Below, piece after piece: positions 1 through 5,109 of a stretch of 6,529 nucleotides of DNA. The position numbers and the translations under genes were made by a program. The stretch covers positions 1 to 6,529 of the forward strand of contig CAZOPV010000004.1 in NCBI GenBank assembly GCA_964582085.1, read 5' to 3'. The stretch comes from JADGNF01 sp964582085. Its GTDB lineage: Archaea > Thermoproteota > Bathyarchaeia > Bathyarchaeales > Bathycorpusculaceae. The notes under the pieces are model-generated. The model was not told the origin of the DNA. It saw only the letters and a list, made by a program, of their open reading frames with translations, and did no database searches. Position 1 is the stretch's first letter. Each line of letters begins with the position of its first letter.

Positions 1-471
1 CTCTTGCATCAGTTGAAAAAGGGCAGAGAGTTGTTTGCGAGCAATGCTCTTTCAATTCCCGTTACTTGGGATTTTCTCTTGCATCTGGAAGCAATAATAT
101 ACAAAAAACTAATAAACATAAGCGGCTTTCAATTCCCGTTACTTGGGATTTTCTCTTGCATCATCGTAGCCATCAGCACCGCCAGCTCTGTACCGATGCA
201 GTCTTTCAATTCCCGTTACTTGGGATTTTCTCTTGCATCAAAGCGAGCGTTGCATCGTCAAAATCAACGTTAACATAAACTTTCAATTCCCGTTACTTGG
301 GATTTTCTCTTGCATCGAAGCGGACGTCTCCGAAGTCTTCGCGGCAGAGGCTGTTTAACTTTCAATTCCCGTTACTTGGGATTTTCTCTTGCATCACCAT
401 GGCAGTCACAGAGTTATACAGTGAAGGGTACGTTCTTTCAATTCCCGTTACTTGGGATTTTCTCTTGCATC
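1..471 (-). CRISPR. CRISPR array, leader-proximal end, read on the minus strand
   Basis: Six identical 37-bp repeats lie at 49-85, 126-162, 203-239, 280-316, 359-395 and 435-471. The last 10 bp of a further repeat fill 1-10, so the array continues beyond the left edge. Spacers are 11-48 (38 bp), 86-125 (40), 163-202 (40), 240-279 (40), 317-358 (42) and 396-434 (39), and all differ. On the plus strand each repeat begins CTTTCAATTCCC and ends TCTCTTGCATC. On the minus strand it ends ATTGAAAG, the usual 8-nt crRNA 5' handle, which sets the direction of transcription as leftward. A short internal dyad (TCCC, 7-nt loop, GGGA) could form a weak stem, as in many type I repeats. All six repeats lack mutations, as expected near a leader. 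The csa1-cas1-cas2 operon begins just to the right. Short open frames running through the repeats are artefacts of the repeat sequence. Confidence 0.98.
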
Positions 472-583
472 CGAAGGTTTTTTGGCTTCTTTTGCCACTT
501 TGAGGCTTCTTTGAAGTGATTCTGAATATGTAGCCCCGATTATTATTGAAATGTAAAACAGTTTATAAAGATAATCGAAAAAA
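472..583 (-). promoter_or_regulatory. CRISPR leader (divergent intergenic region with csa1)
   Basis: This 112-bp non-coding, AT-rich stretch separates the last intact repeat from csa1. The minus-strand polarity of the repeats makes it the leader, so the spacer at 396-434 should be the newest in the window. Read on the minus strand it carries a 9-bp motif, AAAGAAGCC, twice (plus-strand positions 504-512 and 484-492). The copies are offset by exactly 20 bp and lie 33-41 bp and 13-21 bp from the array. A symmetric TATA-like box, TTTATAAA, is at 562-569; a leftward start about 26 bp away would fall near 540. The leader role is inferred from position and repeat orientation. The minus-strand promoter is only a candidate. 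Confidence 0.75.
562..569 (+). promoter_or_regulatory. TATA-like box for the csa1-cas1-cas2 operon, possibly shared with the leader
   Basis: TTTATAAA is preceded by an A-rich stretch (GTAAAACAG) that resembles an archaeal BRE. A start about 25-27 bp downstream of the box centre would fall near 590-593, upstream of the ATG at 608. The box is perfectly palindromic, so the same bases could also serve a leftward promoter into the CRISPR leader. The upstream A-rich element favours the rightward direction. Confidence 0.5.
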
Positions 584-607
584 GTGGGGTCTGATGGCCG
601 GCTCAGA

Positions 608-1495
608 ATGTACTACCTTTCGGACATCGAACAAAAACAGCTACTGTACCAGCTTTTGCCAACTGCCAGAGAAGTAGGAGTAAGCAAAGAACTGCGAGGC
701 TGGAACTGGCACCAACCACCGTTGAAACCGTATTTTGACGCGGTCAGGCTACCCATGTATCAAGTTAGCTCAAAGTATTGTCCGACAAACCGTGATGTTT
801 ACCTCCGTAATGTTGAAAGAAAGATTTGTGCCCCTAACTCGAGGATGGCTTTAGGTAAACTGTTTCATGGCGTGGTCAGCGATTGTTTGCAAAGTTTTCG
901 GCAACGGCAAAAACTAAGTTTTGAGACTTGGTTGCAAAAGGTCAGGTGGCAGGAAATTGCAGAAAAACCGGACAATGTGATGGATAAGTGTAGGCAAGTT
1001 TGGGACTATACGCAGAAACTTTGTGAGGCGCAGTTAGTAGAACTTTCTTGTGCTCAACCGTATGCATCTGAAATGGATTTGTTGGTAACTGCTGTTCCGT
1101 TTTTGATTGAGCATAAAATGTCTGGGGAGTTGCTTGGCTTAAGTGATATTTTAAGTGTGGATTGCTTTGATTATCTGCGGACGATAATGTTTGATCTTAA
1201 AGTGACCAGTTTAAAAGAAGAGTGGCATAGGCTGTATGCGGTTGGGTATGCACTTGTTTTTGAGAGCATTCATGAAGTCCCCGTGGATGTTTGTTGCACA
1301 GTTTACTTGAATGTGGAAAATGGAAAAATTAGTGTTCAGAAGGACTTGTTTTTTGCTAATGATGAATTGCGCCAGTGGTGGCTTGAAGAACGGGACAAAA
1401 AGCTCGAAATTGTTTCAGAGCGAAAAGACCCAGGCAAACCTGAACGGTCTCAGTGTAGAGAGTACTGTCAGTACTTTCCCATTTGTTATAGTTAG
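608..1495 (+). CDS. csa1: Csa1 family Cas4-like nuclease (type I-A spacer acquisition)
   Basis: The 295-residue product matches what I know of Csa1 (a Cas4 variant of archaeal type I-A loci). The N-terminus has the family-like block ELRGWNW...PPLKPYFD (residues 28-44), then an SSKYCPTNRDVYLR segment with C58. RecB-type nuclease residues are visible: H87, D180 in GLSD, and D196/K198 in FDLKVTS. The C-terminus has C283, C287 and C293, which with C58 would form the Fe-S cluster of Cas4-like enzymes. In the family this protein works with Cas1, Cas2 and Cas4 in processing and integrating new spacers. I chose ATG 608 because the TATA box at 562-569 predicts transcription from about 590. An in-frame GTG at 584 would add eight residues but lies upstream of that start, and neither has a clear ribosome binding site. 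It is the first gene of a tight operon, 13 bp before cas1. Confidence 0.85.
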   Translation: MYYLSDIEQKQLLYQLLPTAREVGVSKELRGWNWHQPPLKPYFDAVRLPMYQVSSKYCPTNRDVYLRNVERKICAPNSRMALGKLFHGVVSDCLQSFRQRQKLSFETWLQKVRWQEIAEKPDNVMDKCRQVWDYTQKLCEAQLVELSCAQPYASEMDLLVTAVPFLIEHKMSGELLGLSDILSVDCFDYLRTIMFDLKVTSLKEEWHRLYAVGYALVFESIHEVPVDVCCTVYLNVENGKISVQKDLFFANDELRQWWLEERDKKLEIVSERKDPGKPERSQCREYCQYFPICYS

Positions 1496-1502
1496 GGGGT
1501 GA
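1494..1502 (+). promoter_or_regulatory. Ribosome binding site deciding the cas1 TTG start
   Basis: AGGGGGTGA overlaps the end of the csa1 stop codon and closely resembles the archaeal Shine-Dalgarno consensus. It lies 6 nt before TTG 1509, supporting that start over GTG 1515, which would be 12 nt away. Confidence 0.65.
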
Positions 1503-1508
1503 ACAGTT

Positions 1509-2543
1509 TTGAATGTGTTTTTGGATGATTTCGGCATATTTTTTGGCAGAAAAAGGAATCGTTTCAGCGTCAAAAAGGGCAGTGAAGTGAAAGAGTTAGT
1601 TGCTGATGATGTTGAATCGATAGTTTGCTGCTCTTCTGGTGTAGCTTTTTCAGCGAGTGCGTTGGAGTTGGCTACGGAAAACAACATTCAGGTGGTTTTT
1701 GCTAAGTATCGCGGTTGGCCTTATGCTGTGTTGATGCCTGCTTCTTTGACTGGGTCTGTTAGGGCTCGTCGCGAGCAGTTTCTTGCTTATAATGACGAGC
1801 GGGGTGTGGTTCTTGCTAAGAAGTTTATTGCGGGAAAACTGGTTAATCAGGCGAATTTTTTGAAGCTTCTTGCAAAGAATAGGCGACAAAGTGACCCGAA
1901 ACTGGCTGAGAAAATGTATGAATCAGGCAGGCTAATTGATCAAGCAAATGACCGAATTGGTAAGGAGCAGGGCAAAAGTATAGATGAGAAACGTCAGGAG
2001 CTTATGAATCTGGAGGCGGAAGCAGCCCGCTACTATTGGGATTGCATAAGGCACATTTTACCTGCTGAGCTTGGGTTTACTGGGCGGATAACGAGGGGCG
2101 CCACTGATCCTTTTAACGCAATGCTGAATTTTGGTTATCAAACTGTTTTGTTTCCTGAGGTTTGGAAAGCTGTAAGTTACGCAGGGCTGGATTTTTATGC
2201 GGGGTATTTGCATGCTGACCGCTCTGGAAAGCCTTCTTTGGTTTTGGATTTGATGGAAGAGTTTCGTCAGCAAGTGGTGGATAGGACGCTGGTTGGTTTG
2301 ATTACGAAAAACGTGATAAAGCCTGATGAGATAATTGCTGCTGAGTCAGCAGAGGAAGGGCGGGTTTTGAGGAAAGAGGTTATCAAGGTTTTGTTAGATA
2401 GTTTTCAGGAGCGTTTGGACATCGAGGTTATGTTTAATGGGCAGAAAGGGTCTTTGAAGAGCTTTATTCATTCTCAGCCTCGGTGTCTGGTTCGTTTCTT
2501 GTTAAAAGAAGCAGATTATGCGCCTTTCTTTTTAGGTTGGTGA
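1509..2543 (+). CDS. cas1: CRISPR-associated endonuclease/integrase Cas1
   Basis: Cas1 is the metal-dependent integrase that, with Cas2, inserts protospacers at the leader end of the array. The 344-residue product is full length for type I/III Cas1. The N-terminal beta domain includes a typical segment near residues 40-80 (VAFSASALELATENNIQVVF). The alpha-helical C-terminal domain carries the conserved metal ligands: E169 in NLEAEAARYYW, H235 in AGYLHADRSG, and D247 in SLVLDLMEEFR. All three are present, so the enzyme is predicted active. TTG 1509 was chosen because a strong ribosome binding site lies 6 nt upstream; GTG 1515 would remove only two residues. The gene begins 13 bp after csa1 and ends 7 bp before cas2, consistent with co-transcription and translational coupling. 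Confidence 0.97.
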   Translation: MNVFLDDFGIFFGRKRNRFSVKKGSEVKELVADDVESIVCCSSGVAFSASALELATENNIQVVFAKYRGWPYAVLMPASLTGSVRARREQFLAYNDERGVVLAKKFIAGKLVNQANFLKLLAKNRRQSDPKLAEKMYESGRLIDQANDRIGKEQGKSIDEKRQELMNLEAEAARYYWDCIRHILPAELGFTGRITRGATDPFNAMLNFGYQTVLFPEVWKAVSYAGLDFYAGYLHADRSGKPSLVLDLMEEFRQQVVDRTLVGLITKNVIKPDEIIAAESAEEGRVLRKEVIKVLLDSFQERLDIEVMFNGQKGSLKSFIHSQPRCLVRFLLKEADYAPFFLGW

Positions 2544-2550
2544 AGTCTGA

Positions 2551-2841
2551 GTGCGTTATGTAGTGATCTATGATGTCTCTGATGATAACGTGCGCAGTCA
2601 GGTTGCTGAGACGCTTAAAGATTATGGGTTGCAGCGGATTCAGTACAGCGGTTTCATGGGTGATCTTCGGCGAGACGAGCTGAACAGTCTGCTCGTGGAT
2701 TTGCGGAATCTGATTAAGGATTTGGTTGAGAACGTGCAGTTGTTTCCCATGTGTGACAGCTGCCTTAGAGGGAAGAAGGAAGTTGGTAAGCCAAAGAAGT
2801 ACGAGTTCAAGGAAGAGAAGGATAAGTTTGCATATTTTTGA
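2551..2841 (+). CDS. cas2: CRISPR-associated protein Cas2
   Basis: This 96-residue protein has the usual Cas2 length and ferredoxin-like fold signature. It begins with a hydrophobic first strand leading into D8 (RYVVIYDVSDD), the conserved aspartate, followed by the helix-strand segment YGLQRIQYSGFMGDL (residues 25-39). The fold continues to a later strand near VQLFPMCDSC (residues 62-71), a position where archaeal Cas2 often has a similar segment. Cas2 dimers bridge two Cas1 dimers in the integration complex. The GTG start is supported by GGTTGGTGA (2535-2543), a ribosome binding site that includes the cas1 stop codon and sits 7 nt upstream. It appears to be the last gene of the csa1-cas1-cas2 block: a T5 run crosses its stop codon, and a new promoter-like element follows within 35 bp. 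Confidence 0.95.
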   Translation: MRYVVIYDVSDDNVRSQVAETLKDYGLQRIQYSGFMGDLRRDELNSLLVDLRNLIKDLVENVQLFPMCDSCLRGKKEVGKPKKYEFKEEKDKFAYF

Positions 2842-2868
2842 TTGGTGTTTCTTGAGTCTTGCAAAATG

Positions 2869-2899
2869 CTTATGTATACATGTGGTATCTATTGTATAC
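2869..2899 (+). promoter_or_regulatory. Promoter and candidate operator of the first toxin-antitoxin pair
   Basis: A TATA-like element, CTTATGTATA, spans 2869-2878 and is preceded by the A-rich GCAAAA. It predicts a transcript start near 2900, at or just before the antitoxin start codons. The heptamer TGTATAC, whose core GTATAC is palindromic, occurs at 2873-2879 and again at 2893-2899, offset by exactly 20 bp. One copy overlaps the TATA element and the other abuts the predicted start. That layout fits a repressor binding two turns of the helix, such as the antitoxin encoded downstream. The sequence pattern is seen directly; the regulatory role is inferred. Confidence 0.5.
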
Positions 2900-2900
2900 G

Positions 2901-3230
2901 GTGGTCGTGTTGACGCTTAAACCTTTAGCTGTAAGAGTACCTGAAGAAGTAGACAAAGAGATCCGTGAAATCATTGAAGAAGAAAAGCTCGACAAAGCCA
3001 CAGTAGTGCGAAACCTTCTTGAAATCGGTATAGCGGAGTGGCGCAAGCAGACTGCACTGGAGTTCTTGCAGAAGGGTAAGGCCACTTTTGCTAAGGCGGC
3101 AGAGATTGCGAAACTTTCGCTTTGGGAGTTTGCTGACCTGGTTAAGCAGCGCAATGTTGAATGGGTCAGGGTTGCGCCTGAGGATGTGGAGAGGGAGTTC
3201 AGGGAAGCGTCGGCGGCGAAGTATAAGTGA
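2901..3230 (+). CDS. UPF0175-like antitoxin with N-terminal ribbon-helix-helix segment
   Basis: The product is 109 residues from GTG 2901. The N-terminal part (about residues 5-45: LAVRVPEEVDKEI, then a charged helix and KATVVRNLLEIGIAEW) looks like a ribbon-helix-helix DNA-binding domain. The following segment, LEFLQKGKATFAKAAEIAKL continuing to about residue 85, matches the helical core of UPF0175. Members of that family are predicted antitoxins commonly paired with DUF3368 PIN-like proteins, which is the next gene here, overlapping by 4 bp. It probably neutralises that toxin and represses its own promoter through the paired TGTATAC sites. The start is uncertain. GTG 2901 fits a leaderless transcript from the upstream TATA element; GTG 2907 is possible, and so is TTG 2910, with GGTGGT at 2900-2905 as a ribosome binding site. 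An upstream in-frame TTG at 2859 would add a hydrophobic stretch but lies before the promoter, so I rejected it. Confidence 0.8.
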   Translation: MVVLTLKPLAVRVPEEVDKEIREIIEEEKLDKATVVRNLLEIGIAEWRKQTALEFLQKGKATFAKAAEIAKLSLWEFADLVKQRNVEWVRVAPEDVEREFREASAAKYK

Positions 3231-3739
3231 AGCCTCGAGTGTTTAATTCGACTCCGTTGATTTATTTGACGAAAGTTGGACTTAGTAGAGTTTTTGAGGG
3301 GTTGCAGGGTGAGAAGTTGACGTCGCCTGTAGTTAAGCATGAGGTCGTTGATGAAGGAAAGCGTAGAGGCGTTCCCGACGCGGTTGTTTTGGATAAGCTG
3401 TTTGTGAATGGGGTCTTCAGGGTTTGTGAGCCGAGCGATAGGCAGTTTTTATCACGGTTGTTGGAGACTCGCGGGCTTCACTTGGCGGATGCTGAAGTTT
3501 TAGCTCTTGCACGCGAACATGCGGGAATAGCGGTGGCCGATGATGAAGTGGCGAGGAAGACTGCGAAGGTTTTCGGTGTTGATTATGTGGGTTCGCCTTT
3601 TGTTTTGATGCGGGCTGTTTGTGAAGGGCTTATTTCCAAAGCGAGGGCTAAGCAGGCGGTTAATGAGATGGTTTCTGCGGGTTGGCGGTGCAGCGTGGAG
3701 AGCTACGCCAAGATCATGGAAGTTTTGGAGAAACTATAA
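3227..3739 (+). CDS. DUF3368-like PIN-domain toxin
   Basis: The 170-residue product resembles the DUF3368 group of PIN-like nucleases, predicted ribonuclease toxins paired with UPF0175 antitoxins. The N-terminal strand VFNSTPLIYLTKVG matches the family's opening motif. E39 (VVKHEVVDEG), D88 (HLADAEVLALA) and D105/D106 (AVADDEVARKTAKVFG) are in the places expected for the other acidic PIN residues. The first metal-ligand position is asparagine (N7) rather than the aspartate of classic PIN domains. I recall asparagine there in many DUF3368 proteins, so this does not by itself mean the protein is dead. The GTG start overlaps the antitoxin stop (GTGA, 4 bp), a translational-coupling arrangement typical of toxin-antitoxin operons. 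The C-terminal region after about residue 120 is helical and shared with the family. Confidence 0.82.
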   Translation: MKPRVFNSTPLIYLTKVGLSRVFEGLQGEKLTSPVVKHEVVDEGKRRGVPDAVVLDKLFVNGVFRVCEPSDRQFLSRLLETRGLHLADAEVLALAREHAGIAVADDEVARKTAKVFGVDYVGSPFVLMRAVCEGLISKARAKQAVNEMVSAGWRCSVESYAKIMEVLEKL

Positions 3740-3741
3740 GG

Positions 3742-3759
3742 GTTCAGAGCAAACTGAAC
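3742..3759 (+). terminator. Small hairpin after the DUF3368 gene, possible terminator
   Basis: GTTCAG and CTGAAC form a perfect 6-bp stem around a 6-nt loop, beginning 2 bp after the stop codon. No T-run follows directly; only scattered short T stretches occur further on (for example TTGTTTTC near 3800). It could mark the 3' end of the first toxin-antitoxin transcript, or be chance. The rest of the 122-bp gap holds the next promoter and no evident gene. Confidence 0.3.
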
Positions 3760-3814
3760 TGTTGAATTGCGTTTGTGGGCTAATTCGATGATTTGTGAGT
3801 TGTTTTCAGGAATT

Positions 3815-3856
3815 ATTAAATATAACTTGTGTATAATTTAATGTAATGTTGGTGAT
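3815..3856 (+). promoter_or_regulatory. vapB promoter, candidate operator and ribosome binding site
   Basis: TTAAATATAA at 3816-3825 is a good archaeal TATA-like box and predicts a transcript start near 3846. GGTGAT at 3851-3856, an exact match to the archaeal Shine-Dalgarno core, sits 5 nt before the TTG start at 3862, so the leader would be about 16 nt. Around the box is a perfect 7-bp inverted repeat, ATTAAAT (3815-3821) and ATTTAAT (3836-3842), with arm centres 21 bp apart. That suits a dimeric AbrB-type repressor binding over its own promoter. The TATA and ribosome binding site calls rest on sequence; the operator is inferred. Confidence 0.6.
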
Positions 3857-3861
3857 TATCT

Positions 3862-4062
3862 TTGGCTGGGTGCTTAACAAAAACTAGGAAAGTGGGCGGT
3901 TCCATCGTGGTTACTTTGCCAAAGGAATTAGTGGAAACTCAGAAAATTAGGGAAAACGAGGTAGTCGAGATTACTGTTAAGAAGTGCCGCAAAGATGGCT
4001 TTGGAATTCTGAAAGGCGTCGGTCCCTTCACGGCTGAAGATGAGTTGACTGCCCATGAGTAG
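3862..4062 (+). CDS. vapB: AbrB/MazE-type antitoxin (VapB)
   Basis: This 66-residue protein has the swapped-hairpin AbrB signature at its N-terminus: RKVGGSIVVTLPKELVE, then IRENEVVEITVKK (about residues 9-42), which folds as a DNA-binding dimer. The C-terminal tail (KDGFGILKGVGPFTAEDELTAHE) is the kind of flexible segment that antitoxins of this class use to block the PIN active site. It is followed, with an 8-bp overlap, by vapC, so the pair is a standard VapBC module. The start is TTG, supported by GGTGAT 5 nt upstream. The protein is expected to neutralise VapC and, with it, repress the promoter just upstream, which also appears to feed cas4. Confidence 0.9.
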   Translation: MAGCLTKTRKVGGSIVVTLPKELVETQKIRENEVVEITVKKCRKDGFGILKGVGPFTAEDELTAHE

Positions 4063-4441
4063 GCATGTCATAGACTCATATGCGTGGATTGAGTATTTGG
4101 ATGGAACCGAGTTGGGGCGCAGAGTTAGAGACTTAATAGAAAGTAACGATGAAGTATTTACGTGCGCGCTGACAGTTGCTGAAGTGGTAAGCAAGGTTGC
4201 ACGCAAAAATAAGGATGTGAAAGTTGCCTACGACGTTCTGCTAAATAATTCTAAGGTTGTGAATGCTGATGAGGAGCTTTCTTTGCAGGCGGGGCTGCTA
4301 CACTGTGAAATGCGAAAGAGCATGAAGGATTTTGGGTTGGCGGACGCGTACGTGTTGGCTACGGCGAAGCGGTTAAAGGCGAAGGTTTTAACTGGCGACG
4401 TGCATTTTAAGGGTGTTAAAGAGGCTGTTTTGATAAGGTAG
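4055..4441 (+). CDS. vapC: VapC PIN-domain ribonuclease toxin
   Basis: The 128-residue product is a full-length PIN domain. The acidic residues expected to bind metal are all present: D7 in HVIDSYAWIEYL, E43 in LTVAEVVSKVA, D97 in GLADAYVLATAK and D115 in VLTGDVHF. VapC proteins cleave RNA (tRNA or rRNA in characterised cases) and halt translation when the labile antitoxin is lost; the target here cannot be read from sequence. ATG 4055 lies inside the 3' end of vapB, an 8-bp overlap that implies translational coupling. Only 8 bp separate its stop from cas4, so vapB, vapC and cas4 are probably one transcript. Unlike the upstream DUF3368 protein, it retains the classic first aspartate. Confidence 0.93.
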   Translation: MSRHVIDSYAWIEYLDGTELGRRVRDLIESNDEVFTCALTVAEVVSKVARKNKDVKVAYDVLLNNSKVVNADEELSLQAGLLHCEMRKSMKDFGLADAYVLATAKRLKAKVLTGDVHFKGVKEAVLIR

Positions 4442-4449
4442 TTTGTTTA

Positions 4450-5109
4450 TTGGGTAAGTTTAAGGATGACTGGTTGAAGAGGCAACAGAGGCTGCATATT
4501 ACGGATGTTGCTGAGAGCTTCATTTCCGTTACTGACATCAGACATTATGTTTACTGTCCAAGGCTGATTTACTTTGACAGGGTTTTGCATGCAACTCCAA
4601 TTTTTGGTTCTCAGCAGGAAGAAGGCAAAAAGTCACATGAAGAGTATGTTGCTAAAGAGTTGCGCCGAAAAGATGCAGTTTATTATTCTCCCGAGTTTAC
4701 TGGAGCAGAAAAATTGTTGTTCACTACACTAAGCTCTAGCAACCTTGGGTTGCAGGGCAACGTAGACTGCGTAATAAAAACCGTAAAAGGCGAATTCATT
4801 CCCGTAGAATACAAGAATATGCAATCAGACAAAGGCAGAGTTTGCATGGACCACAAGTACCAGCTTGTTGCTTACGCGTTGCTGATTGAGGAAAATTTTG
4901 GTGCAATAGTTAAGCGGGGGTTTGTGAATTACATTCCTGAAGAGCTAATTTTGCAGTTTGAAATTACTCCGACCATGAAAAGCCACGTTAAACGCATCAT
5001 AGGACACATAAAAAGAATCATAAAGGATGAAGAGTTACCGCCGGCACGCGTGGCTAAGCATAAATGCCAAGGCGGATGTGGGCACAAGCAGGCGTGTCAG
5101 TCGTCTTAG
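4450..5109 (+). CDS. cas4: CRISPR-associated exonuclease Cas4
   Basis: This 219-residue protein has a normal Cas4 length and motif set. C36 (VYCPRLIYF) pairs with the C-terminal cluster C206, C210 and C216 (CQGGCGHKQAC) as predicted Fe-S ligands. RecB-type nuclease residues are H63 (KKSHEEY), D106 (GNVDCVI), E120 and K122 (PVEYKN), and the Q138 motif (HKYQLVAYA). Cas4 trims prespacers and helps choose those with a correct PAM and orientation before Cas1-Cas2 integration. It complements Csa1, as in archaeal type I-A acquisition modules. The TTG start has a weak AAGGTAG ribosome binding site (4434-4440), about 9 nt upstream; a second TTG at 4474 is possible. The 8-bp gap from vapC leaves no room for its own promoter. 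It is separated from cas2 by about 1.6 kb of toxin-antitoxin genes, and its stop overlaps that of the convergent ATPase gene. Confidence 0.95.
   Translation: MGKFKDDWLKRQQRLHITDVAESFISVTDIRHYVYCPRLIYFDRVLHATPIFGSQQEEGKKSHEEYVAKELRRKDAVYYSPEFTGAEKLLFTTLSSSNLGLQGNVDCVIKTVKGEFIPVEYKNMQSDKGRVCMDHKYQLVAYALLIEENFGAIVKRGFVNYIPEELILQFEITPTMKSHVKRIIGHIKRIIKDEELPPARVAKHKCQGGCGHKQACQSS

Noticed and set aside
4..519. Overlapping open frames of 68-89 residues across the first 500 bp
   Set aside because: They consist of translated CRISPR repeats (recurring FQFPLLGIFSC or SIPVTWDFLLH segments) and are not genes.
584..607. GTG 584 as the csa1 start
   Set aside because: It is only about 18 bp from the centre of the TATA box, upstream of the likely transcription start, and has no ribosome binding site.
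472..607. A tRNA, small RNA gene or tracrRNA-like anti-repeat in the leader region
   Set aside because: No cloverleaf, conserved RNA motif or anti-repeat match to the 37-bp repeat is visible; type I systems do not use a tracrRNA.
2859..2900. Upstream TTG start giving the antitoxin a hydrophobic N-terminus (AYVYMWYLLYTVVV)
   Set aside because: The stretch overlaps the TATA-like box and paired TGTATAC sites and precedes the predicted transcript start, so the apparent membrane segment is most likely promoter DNA.
2870..3340. A 156-residue open frame on the minus strand
   Set aside because: It lies antisense to the well-supported antitoxin and toxin genes, its serine/threonine-rich composition is typical of a shadow frame, and it has no recognisable domain.
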